Below are positions 1 to 5,235 of a stretch of 6,702 bases of DNA, piece by piece. Source of the stretch: Promethearchaeota archaeon (GTDB taxonomy: Archaea; Asgardarchaeota; Lokiarchaeia; Sigynarchaeales; SOKP01); NCBI GenBank assembly GCA_016839655.1, contig JAEOTW010000080.1, positions 1-6,702 on the forward strand. Direction: 5' to 3'. Each line of letters opens with the position of its first letter. Position 1 is the first letter of the stretch. The notes beneath the pieces were generated by a model. The model was not told the origin of the DNA. It made no database searches and saw only the letters and a program-made list of their open reading frames with translations. The translations under genes were made by a program, and so were the position numbers.

Positions 1-263
1 CAAATTGCCCAAACAACACCAATTAGCCCAAAACCACCTATAACAGTAGCCCATGCTGTTATCTCCATTACTTGTGTTGGATAAGGATTATGCCAGGCTG
101 GAAAAACACGTGGATCAAAAAATAATAACCAAGTTAACCAACTTATAATAAAAACAATTAATATCGACAAAATTCCCGCAAGTGGTTGTTTATATCGCGC
201 CATTACAATCATAGGTGCTTCATCTGCGGAAGGGATTCCAACTCTTTCTCCTGCTAAAGCCAT
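1..263 (-). CDS. N-terminal part of an unrecognised membrane protein
   Basis: The reverse strand is open from an ATG at 263-261 to the window edge, giving 87 complete codons; the C-terminal part lies outside. An in-frame TAG stands nine codons upstream, so this is the first ATG in the frame. The visible protein starts with a short polar stretch (residues 1-27, beginning MALAGERVGIPSADEAP). A strongly hydrophobic segment follows at about residues 28-49 (ILSILIVFIISWLTWLLFF), then a proline- and aromatic-rich loop (residues 50-65) and a second hydrophobic, glycine-rich segment from about 66 to the edge. This looks like the start of a multi-pass integral membrane protein, with the short N-terminus and the loop on opposite sides. 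There is no cleavable signal peptide and no motif I recognise, so no function is assigned. No strong ribosome binding site is visible, but a TATA-like box lies 62 bases upstream, suggesting its own transcript. Confidence 0.7.
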   Translation of the reverse strand, partial: MALAGERVGIPSADEAPMIVMARYKQPLAGILSILIVFIISWLTWLLFFDPRVFPAWHNPYPTQVMEITAWATVIGGFGLIGVVWAI

Positions 264-324
264 AATTTCATCAAATTTAATTTTATTCTAATTTTTGTTA
301 ATAAATCTAATAATTATAGTTTTA

Positions 325-332
325 TATTTAAA
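325..332 (-). promoter_or_regulatory. Candidate archaeal TATA box for the left-edge membrane protein
   Basis: Read on the minus strand this is TTTAAATA, close to the archaeal TATA consensus. It ends 61 bases before the ATG at 263. With the usual spacing of about 26 bases, transcription would start near 298 and leave a leader of roughly 35 bases. The whole gap is A+T-rich, so chance matches are common and the call is tentative. Confidence 0.35.
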
Positions 333-405
333 TCATATTTTCAACTTGATTCCTTTTAAAGGTTTAAAAATCTGGTTAAAATAGTCTTTTATAGCTATGA
401 AATAT

Positions 406-416
406 AAAAAAAAAAA
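406..416 (-). terminator. Oligo-T terminator after the DUF362 gene
   Basis: On the minus strand a run of eleven T residues starts 6 bases after the stop codon of the DUF362 gene and is followed by more T-rich sequence. Archaeal RNA polymerase terminates at such U-tracts without needing a hairpin, and none is seen here. It is the longest homopolymer noticed in the window and would separate this transcript from the membrane protein gene further left. Confidence 0.5.
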
Positions 417-421
417 TTAAA

Positions 422-1636
422 TTATATTTTTACAAGTTCATAATCTAAAGAACCAAGATTATTTCTGTGTGCGGCATCTAATTGCCAAGAAGGATCTACT
501 TTCTTATTCATTGTACTAAACTTTTCAACACCAGGATGAAGAGGCTCTGACCATTCTCCATTTTCATCCAAAAATGGAAGTCCTGGAGCATTAGTTACTG
601 CATCAATACATGCTTTATCAATAGCAACAGGATCATTTGAAGCAAAGATTCCAAGATCTGGAACTATAGGAACGCTAGCATTAACTATACAATCACAAAC
701 TAGAGTAACATCCAAGGCGAAATTTATATAGCGAACATTTTCTGGACCAAAAGAAGTTACAACAGCAGTAGCATTGTCCATTACACGCTCTATGAATTGT
801 CTATTTCTTCTGAAAGGCGTTGGTAAAATTCCAAATATAGGACAACTTTGTATACATCCAATACAGCCTATACAAGTAGAACTATCTAATACTGCAGATT
901 CGTTTTCGATTTTAATTGCATTTACAGGACAAACATCTATACATTCTTTCTTACATTTAGATGTATTACATACTTTTAAGTTCACCATAAGATCACCTCT
1001 AAAATGAGCTAAGAATTTATTTCGTGTGGCTACACAACCCATCCCAAGCTGTTTTAATGCACCACCAAAAGCACCTTGTGGATGTCCTTTAAAATGAGAT
1101 ATAACAACTATTTTATCGTAATTATATAGTCCTACAGCAACTGAAACGTCTTTAAAGTGGATTCCATCTATTTTAACATTTTTTTGGGAAGCTCCCTTAT
1201 CACCATCCATAAATTTTAGAGGAACGCCCATCAAAGATTCACTATATCCATGCAAATGCGAAATTTTATCATGGTCTTCTTTATTTGTTCTTTGCATGAT
1301 ACTAACTATGTAATTTCTTGAAATCTTTATTGGTTGTCCAGATAGTCCTATTCCTTGGGTCTCTATAAGCGTTGGAATTCCTCCTTTTGACTTAACAGCT
1401 TCAACAACTTCATGGACATAATCGTGTCTTAAATAACGAGTATTATGAGCTTCTCCTACATGTACTTTTATTCCTACCTTATCGCCAGTATTAATGAAGT
1501 CTAATATTTTATCTAAGAGTAATCTAGTTTTTACTAAATTATTTGTTTTCATGCTTTTTTTATCATTACGAATTGGATTATCTGTGTAATAAACTTCATT
1601 AGGAGTTGCCCAAAATACCTTTGGTTTAGTTGACAT
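422..1636 (-). CDS. DUF362 domain protein with a two-cluster 4Fe-4S ferredoxin insertion
   Basis: This 404-residue soluble protein belongs to the DUF362 family, whose members often carry ferredoxin-type clusters and whose reactions are mostly undefined. The family core shows at residues 176-201 (HFKGHP, then GGALKQLGMGC) and in the late motif DPVAIDKACIDAV (residues 335-347). Between the two halves sits a ferredoxin module. Its first motif is C223-x4-C228-x3-C232-x3-C236-P and its second C255-x2-C258-x2-C261-x3-C265-P, enough for two [4Fe-4S] clusters. The second motif is classical; the first has unusual spacing, matching that of ABCE1. There is no signal peptide or membrane segment, so a cytoplasmic redox or electron-transfer role is likely. 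The ATG at 1636 is supported by AAGGGT 7 bases upstream. Neighbours on both sides appear separately transcribed, so context does not name a partner. The family call is firm; the substrate is unknown. Confidence 0.9.
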   Translation of the reverse strand: MSTKPKVFWATPNEVYYTDNPIRNDKKSMKTNNLVKTRLLLDKILDFINTGDKVGIKVHVGEAHNTRYLRHDYVHEVVEAVKSKGGIPTLIETQGIGLSGQPIKISRNYIVSIMQRTNKEDHDKISHLHGYSESLMGVPLKFMDGDKGASQKNVKIDGIHFKDVSVAVGLYNYDKIVVISHFKGHPQGAFGGALKQLGMGCVATRNKFLAHFRGDLMVNLKVCNTSKCKKECIDVCPVNAIKIENESAVLDSSTCIGCIGCIQSCPIFGILPTPFRRNRQFIERVMDNATAVVTSFGPENVRYINFALDVTLVCDCIVNASVPIVPDLGIFASNDPVAIDKACIDAVTNAPGLPFLDENGEWSEPLHPGVEKFSTMNKKVDPSWQLDAAHRNNLGSLDYELVKI

Positions 1637-1643
1637 AATTTTT

Positions 1644-1649
1644 ACCCTT
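1644..1649 (-). promoter_or_regulatory. Ribosome binding site of the DUF362 gene
   Basis: The minus strand reads AAGGGT, ending 7 bases before the ATG at 1636. It is a reasonable Shine-Dalgarno element with normal spacing and fixes the start chosen for this gene. Confidence 0.55.
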
Positions 1650-1692
1650 ATATATTTTAAGATATTTTTGACTAATTGGAATTCTATTGAGA

Positions 1693-1700
1693 ATTATAAA
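1693..1700 (-). promoter_or_regulatory. Candidate TATA box for the DUF362 gene
   Basis: The minus strand reads TTTATAAT, the same octamer seen at a similar distance ahead of nreA (3176-3183). It lies 57 bases upstream of the ATG, so transcription would start near 1667 with a leader of about 30 bases that includes the ribosome binding site. Support is positional and compositional only. Confidence 0.35.
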
Positions 1701-1745
1701 TTAAAAATATGTTAAGAAAATATAAAAAACTTTCTAATCCAAATG

Positions 1746-1759
1746 AGGGAATATGCCCT
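1746..1759. repeat. Near-perfect 14-base palindrome between nreA and the DUF362 gene
   Basis: The sequence AGGGAATATGCCCT is an inverted repeat with six of seven pairs matching (only the fifth pair, A/G, fails). It sits 34 bases past the nreA stop codon, 46 bases upstream of the candidate TATA box and 110 bases upstream of the DUF362 start. Its G/C-rich arms stand out in a very A+T-rich gap. It could be an operator for a dimeric regulator or a small hairpin in the nreA 3' region; nothing in the window decides between these. Confidence 0.3.
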
Positions 1760-1792
1760 AATAACCTACATAAAAGACTGAACTCTATATAT

Positions 1793-3124
1793 TTATAAAA
1801 AAGTATCTAAAGTCCTTTGAGTCTTAATAAAATTAATTAGTTTACTACTTGTTTTCCAATATTTATAATCAACCATGAATCCTTCTGCCATCTTTTTAAC
1901 CGCATCGTTAAAATTATCTAAGATAATTGGTTCACTTGTCCACATTGCATTATTTACAGTTTCTCTTATTACCCATACTCCCAAGGGTACAACATATCCT
2001 CCTGAGACTTCTCTAAATATAAGAACTCTTGCTTGTCTTTTAATTTTATATAAATATTCACACACAGATTTTCTCGCAGCATAATAGGCTCCAGTTATAT
2101 TGCTTGCATAGGACTTTCTTCCTTTATAAAATTCGAAATCAGTCATTATCTGTGGTTTGAGATTACGATTTCTACCATCAAGAGAAATGTTCCAGAGCGT
2201 GTTTGGAGCCCATACTTCGTCCATTTCGTATATAAACTTACCAGGAAAAAGGAGAATCTTAAAATGATTATCTAAATAGGTTGCTTCAAAGATCTGGTAA
2301 TCGTCTATTTCTTGAAATTTTTTAATTTCTTTAATCAAAGCTTTTGAGATTATATCATCAACAGCAGTAATAGTCCATCTTGTTGGCACAATCCTACGCC
2401 TTTTTTTCTCTCCAAGTAGTCCTGCTGAGAAAACTCTTTTGATAGTTGATTCTGGAACGCTTCCTTTAAAATAAAGGTGTTCTGAAACAGCTTCAGCCGC
2501 GCCCAAATCTGTATCTGAAACACAATAATCCACCTGGGGATGGACTTTTGTATTTTCAGTGATTTCTATCTTTTCTGTCATTCCGACGGGTCCCATAGGC
2601 AATGAATGATTGTCCATCATCAATCTAAGGTTCATCCTTTCCAATTTAGTTTCTGTGTCAACGGGTCGAGCAGCCATTGATAATTCCTGTGAAGTCTCCA
2701 AAAGTTTTTGAGTTTTCAATGAGGGTGTGTTTTTTCTTGATTTTCGTCCTATAAACACATTTGTTTTAAAATTACTTCTTACTAAACTGCTTCTATAGCG
2801 AATGACATCTACCATTTTTTTGCCGTACCATAATTCAGGAGCATCTAAAATGTGATAATCTGATATGTCGAGACCAGTTTCAAACTCTTGAAATGGTATT
2901 AATGGCCCAAGATAAACATTTGGATAATTGAAATGACCAACAAAAAATCCTGGAGGGCTTGCACCAAATATTTCAACATCCCTTCTTGTTTTATCTAATT
3001 CAAAGGGGACTAAAGATTTCATTACTGATTTTTTTAATAATATTGGGCATGTCTTTTTCCCACATAATAAGCGAGCACCTTTACATCGAAGACAAATATT
3101 TTTTTCTGTCGGGGGTCTTACCAC
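1793..3124 (-). CDS. nreA: NreA-type archaeal DNA repair protein with C-terminal PIP box
   Basis: NreA proteins are archaeal factors linked to DNA damage repair that bind the sliding clamp PCNA. This 443-residue copy has all the landmarks. The N-terminal zinc-finger-like motif is C11-x2-C14-x6-C21-x4-C26-P. The conserved block GASPPGFFVGHFNYPNVYLG covers residues 54-73. The strongly conserved RRRIVPTRWTITAVDD block is at about residues 242-257. The protein ends in QRTLDTFL (residues 436-443), a good PCNA-interacting motif (Q-x-x-L-x-x-F-L). Length is about that expected for the family and no key feature is missing. The start is a GTG at 3124-3122; an in-frame TAA lies five codons upstream, no ATG precedes the zinc motif, and a purine-rich AAAGAGAG stands 6 bases away. 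It is divergent from the cupin gene, and no other repair gene is nearby. Its biochemical activity is not settled; the family assignment is very secure. Confidence 0.96.
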   Translation of the reverse strand: MVRPPTEKNICLRCKGARLLCGKKTCPILLKKSVMKSLVPFELDKTRRDVEIFGASPPGFFVGHFNYPNVYLGPLIPFQEFETGLDISDYHILDAPELWYGKKMVDVIRYRSSLVRSNFKTNVFIGRKSRKNTPSLKTQKLLETSQELSMAARPVDTETKLERMNLRLMMDNHSLPMGPVGMTEKIEITENTKVHPQVDYCVSDTDLGAAEAVSEHLYFKGSVPESTIKRVFSAGLLGEKKRRRIVPTRWTITAVDDIISKALIKEIKKFQEIDDYQIFEATYLDNHFKILLFPGKFIYEMDEVWAPNTLWNISLDGRNRNLKPQIMTDFEFYKGRKSYASNITGAYYAARKSVCEYLYKIKRQARVLIFREVSGGYVVPLGVWVIRETVNNAMWTSEPIILDNFNDAVKKMAEGFMVDYKYWKTSSKLINFIKTQRTLDTFL

Positions 3125-3130
3125 ACTATT

Positions 3131-3138
3131 CTCTCTTT
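3131..3138 (-). promoter_or_regulatory. Ribosome binding site deciding the GTG start of nreA
   Basis: The minus strand reads AAAGAGAG, ending 6 bases before GTG 3124. The match to the Shine-Dalgarno consensus is partial (GAG core), but with the in-frame stop just upstream it supports GTG as the true initiator. Confidence 0.45.
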
Positions 3139-3175
3139 AAATTAGAATTGCCTTTAAAAATATTTAGTTTCTTAT

Positions 3176-3183
3176 ATTATAAA
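3176..3183 (-). promoter_or_regulatory. Candidate TATA box for nreA
   Basis: The minus strand reads TTTATAAT, identical to the candidate box of the DUF362 gene, and lies 52 bases before the GTG start. The predicted transcript start near 3150 leaves room for the ribosome binding site. It is one half of the divergent promoter region shared with the cupin gene. Confidence 0.35.
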
Positions 3184-3196
3184 AAAGATAAAAGAG

Positions 3197-3203
3197 TTTA
3201 AAT
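3197..3203 (+). promoter_or_regulatory. Candidate TATA box for the cupin gene
   Basis: TTTAAAT on the plus strand lies about 64 bases before the ATG at 3267. A second option, TTATAT at 3213-3218, would give a shorter leader. The two promoters of this divergent pair would lie within 30 bases of each other, so binding at one could influence the other. Confidence 0.25.
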
Positions 3204-3266
3204 TTTTAATAATTATATTGAGAAATTAATTTTAGAGTTTTAGCTTTTGATTATAGATGATTAAAG

Positions 3267-3638
3267 ATGAGTGATTATAATAAATATTCAATTGATCTTG
3301 ATATAAAATTTAAACCATTGGAAGTCATTGATATTTCAACATTAATAGCTAATTGTACAAAAAAATGGCAAAATTTATCTCTATGTGAAGTTAATGATTC
3401 GGTTATTAGGCTTGCCGTAATCGAAGGAGAATTTCACTGGCATAAACATGAGAAAGAAGATGAATTCTTTTATGTTATCGAAGGAGTCCTATTAATTGAC
3501 TTGGAGGAAAATACAGTCTCCCTTAAGGCAAATCAAGGTTATACCGTTCCAATGGGTATTATGCATCGAACGAGAGCTCCCTCTCGTACAGCAGTTCTAC
3601 TAATAGAAAAGAGTACAGTAAAACCTACAGGAGATTAA
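3267..3638 (+). CDS. Small single-domain cupin protein
   Basis: This 123-residue protein is one cupin beta-barrel with a short N-terminal lead. Cupin motif 1 is at about residues 54-73 (GEFHWHKHEKEDEFFYVIEG), with likely metal ligands H59, H61 and E66. Motif 2 is at about residues 91-100 (GYTVPMGIMH), with ligand H100 after P-x-G. All four expected metal ligands are present, so a bound divalent metal is likely. The pattern resembles the YdbB-like cupins, often annotated as mannose-6-phosphate isomerase-like, but cupins this small have many roles and no substrate can be named. It has no membrane segment or DNA-binding domain. The ATG is preceded by GATGA 6 bases away, a weak ribosome binding site. 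It is transcribed alone, divergent from nreA and convergent with the membrane hydrolase, so neighbours do not suggest a pathway. Confidence 0.9.
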   Translation: MSDYNKYSIDLDIKFKPLEVIDISTLIANCTKKWQNLSLCEVNDSVIRLAVIEGEFHWHKHEKEDEFFYVIEGVLLIDLEENTVSLKANQGYTVPMGIMHRTRAPSRTAVLLIEKSTVKPTGD

Positions 3639-3651
3639 ATATTTAAAAACA

Positions 3652-4596
3652 TCACAATTGAATAGGACCAGAACCACGTTCAACACTAATTAATTGATGG
3701 GAAAGTGAACCAAAATCATATTGAACATAAACAGTTCTTTTATGCATCATCGTTTCTATAAAAAAGAATTTTACAGAAAAAATCCCATCATTCCTAAAAA
3801 TGGTTGGAAATAAAGTCCATTTTGCGTAATAAGTATTTTTCTTTAACAATTCCATCCCTCTTTCGAAAAGAATCATTTCCTCGGTGTTTAGAGCAAAAAT
3901 ATCATTTCTAATCTCCTTGGTTTTTAAAAAATGATGTTTCTTTTCTAATCTTAATAAAATATTATTTTCGGTAATTTTATGATAATATATAACAAAAGAG
4001 AATGGTGAAACGCTTGGAAAGTATTTTTGATGCTCTTTAAGATTTGAAGAGAACCAAACTTTCGATATAATCCGATAAAAGTAATAAGTAATAAAAAAGA
4101 TAGTATATAGGTTAAGAATGAACCTGATAAGAAACATATCAGAAGGTAAATGAAGTAATATTCCTAATAGAAGAAGCAAAATTACTGAGTTCAACATTGT
4201 GAAAAAACTACCTGCTTTTTCGACATAAAAGCAATGTTCTTTTTTAGAAAGAGGATATAAGTAAGGTATTTTCGTAGTTGTTAGGAGATCCATTGATATA
4301 TGTAATCCATAAAATATTGTACCTATTATCCACGTTATAAAAAACGATTTAGATCTAAAAACTGAGTAAAAAATACTTAAAACCGCAGATATTATTATAC
4401 CTATAACATAAGAGTGAGAGCCACCGCGATGATCAAGATATTTTGATTTTAAGATTTTTTTTAATGGGAATAAAAAAATATCTAAATCTGGTAAGATAGC
4501 AAAAAAAATAGCTATAGATAAATAATCGAAAGTTACCTCCCTTAAAAAAAGGATATACAATAAGGCTCCAAAAACAGAATGGGTGAATAAGTCCAT
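3652..4596 (-). CDS. Membrane-bound metal-dependent hydrolase, YdjM/DUF457 family, long form
   Basis: This 314-residue protein begins MDLFTHSVFG, the usual start of YdjM (DUF457) proteins, which are predicted zinc-dependent membrane hydrolases distantly related to phospholipase C. Likely metal ligands are H6, the PDLD motif (D37, D39), HRGGSHS (H56, H61) and H99/D103 in GLHISMD. Hydrophobic segments lie near residues 7-18, 24-46, 63-80, 84-103, 131-152 and 154-176, giving a multi-pass membrane domain with the acidic and histidine ligands at the membrane edge. From about residue 180 to 314 follows a mostly soluble tail that I cannot assign. Many YdjM proteins stop before such a region, though long forms such as Bacillus YfhP exist. 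The substrate is unknown; a lipid or phosphoester is only an inference. The start agrees with the family N-terminus, but no good ribosome binding site is seen. Its stop codon lies 13 bases from that of the convergent cupin gene. Confidence 0.85.
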   Translation of the reverse strand: MDLFTHSVFGALLYILFLREVTFDYLSIAIFFAILPDLDIFLFPLKKILKSKYLDHRGGSHSYVIGIIISAVLSIFYSVFRSKSFFITWIIGTIFYGLHISMDLLTTTKIPYLYPLSKKEHCFYVEKAGSFFTMLNSVILLLLLGILLHLPSDMFLIRFILNLYTIFFITYYFYRIISKVWFSSNLKEHQKYFPSVSPFSFVIYYHKITENNILLRLEKKHHFLKTKEIRNDIFALNTEEMILFERGMELLKKNTYYAKWTLFPTIFRNDGIFSVKFFFIETMMHKRTVYVQYDFGSLSHQLISVERGSGPIQL

Positions 4597-4747
4597 AATA
4601 CGAAGATTCTACTATAGTTTAGCAAAGAGTTTGATTTAAAAAAAATGTTTCAGTTATTTTTCAAAAGTTTTCACTTTTTCTCATTTGATTAATGTTGATG
4701 TGTTAAGATTTTCTGTAAATCACTGTTAATAAAATTAAAATAGGAAA

Positions 4748-4755
4748 TTTATTTT
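4748..4755 (+). promoter_or_regulatory. Candidate TATA box for the flavodoxin gene
   Basis: TTTATTTT would place the transcript start near 4778 and leave a leader of about 20 bases that includes the strong ribosome binding site. The rest of the 204-base gap (4597-4800) is A+T-rich. Apart from a TTTAAATC on the minus strand (4633-4640) that could serve the membrane hydrolase, I see nothing specific in it. Confidence 0.25.
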
Positions 4756-4789
4756 AAAGAAGAAAAACAGAATTCCTATATAAACCAAA

Positions 4790-4795
4790 GAGGAG
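4790..4795 (+). promoter_or_regulatory. Strong ribosome binding site deciding the flavodoxin start
   Basis: GAGGAG is the best Shine-Dalgarno match seen ahead of any gene in the window. It ends 5 bases before an ATT codon (4801) and 8 bases before an ATA codon (4804), both in frame with the flavodoxin. It therefore points to initiation here, although neither codon is a standard start. Confidence 0.6.
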
Positions 4796-4800
4796 AGTTC

Positions 4801-5235
4801 ATTATAACAAAAGCGGTTATAATATATCATACGCGTTCTGGAAATACTAAATTATTAGCGGAAAAAATTGGTAAAAGGTTAAAATCACTGAATATAAATA
4901 CTGAGATGTATCAAGATATAGATTTTAAGAAAATCGATTCTATTATAGATTTTAATATCATAGGTTTAGGTTCTCCTACTCATTATTATAATATAGCAAA
5001 AGAATTCCGAGAATTTTTGTTAAAGATTGCGAATTTCAATCTAAAAGGAAAAAAACTTATTATTTTTGCTACAGGTTCAACCAAAAAAGGTCCTTCAAAA
5101 ATATGTAAAGATATTTCAAAGATTTTGAGCCCAACAGGAGTTCAAACTCTTACAAAAATAGGTTGCATCAAAAAACCTACTGATGAAATAGATTCTAGAA
5201 TTGAAAAAACTATATCTGAAGCTAGTCTACTTTGA
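4801..5235 (+). CDS. Short-chain flavodoxin with a non-standard start codon
   Basis: The product is a flavodoxin of about 144 residues, the normal length for the short-chain type: an FMN-binding electron carrier in the cytoplasm. Reading from 4801, the first beta strand (KAVIIYH, residues 4-10) leads into the phosphate-binding loop T11-R-S-G-N-T16. The second FMN loop is GLGSPTHYYN (residues 55-64) and the third is FATGSTKKGPSK (residues 89-100). The frame stays open upstream to a TAG at 4741-4743, but no ATG, GTG or TTG occurs before the loop. The first in-frame ATG (4906) would delete strand 1 and the phosphate loop. GAGGAG at 4790-4795 points to ATT at 4801 or ATA at 4804. Either the start is genuinely unusual, or a base was changed by mutation or sequencing error. 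The redox partner is unknown. Its last 14 bases overlap the convergent TPR gene. Confidence 0.8.
   Translation: MITKAVIIYHTRSGNTKLLAEKIGKRLKSLNINTEMYQDIDFKKIDSIIDFNIIGLGSPTHYYNIAKEFREFLLKIANFNLKGKKLIIFATGSTKKGPSKICKDISKILSPTGVQTLTKIGCIKKPTDEIDSRIEKTISEASLL
5204..5209 (-). terminator. Possible oligo-T terminator of the TPR gene
   Basis: A run of six T residues on the minus strand begins 13 bases past the TPR stop codon; a second run of six lies at 5170-5175. Both fall inside the 3' part of the flavodoxin gene on the other strand, so the two transcripts would overlap. The runs are short and the call is weak. Confidence 0.2.

Noticed and set aside
774..1007. Open frame of 77 codons on the plus strand
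   Set aside because: It lies wholly antisense to the ferredoxin module of the DUF362 gene, its product has no family features, and the opposite frame is clearly the coding one.
1875..2084. Open frame of 69 codons on the plus strand
   Set aside because: It is antisense to the conserved C-terminal part of nreA and shows no motif or ribosome binding site of its own.
2959..3201. Open frame of 80 codons on the plus strand with hydrophobic product
   Set aside because: It is antisense to the start of nreA and runs through the divergent promoter region; the hydrophobicity follows from A+T-rich sequence read on the wrong strand.
4776..4785. CTATATAAAC as TATA box of a leaderless flavodoxin transcript
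   Set aside because: The usual spacing would start the RNA at about 4801-4806, leaving out the GAGGAG site, whose strength and spacing suggest it is used; the box cannot be excluded without transcript data.
4906..5235. Flavodoxin starting at the first in-frame ATG (4906)
   Set aside because: This would remove the first strand and the FMN phosphate loop, which are plainly encoded upstream in the same frame just after a strong ribosome binding site.
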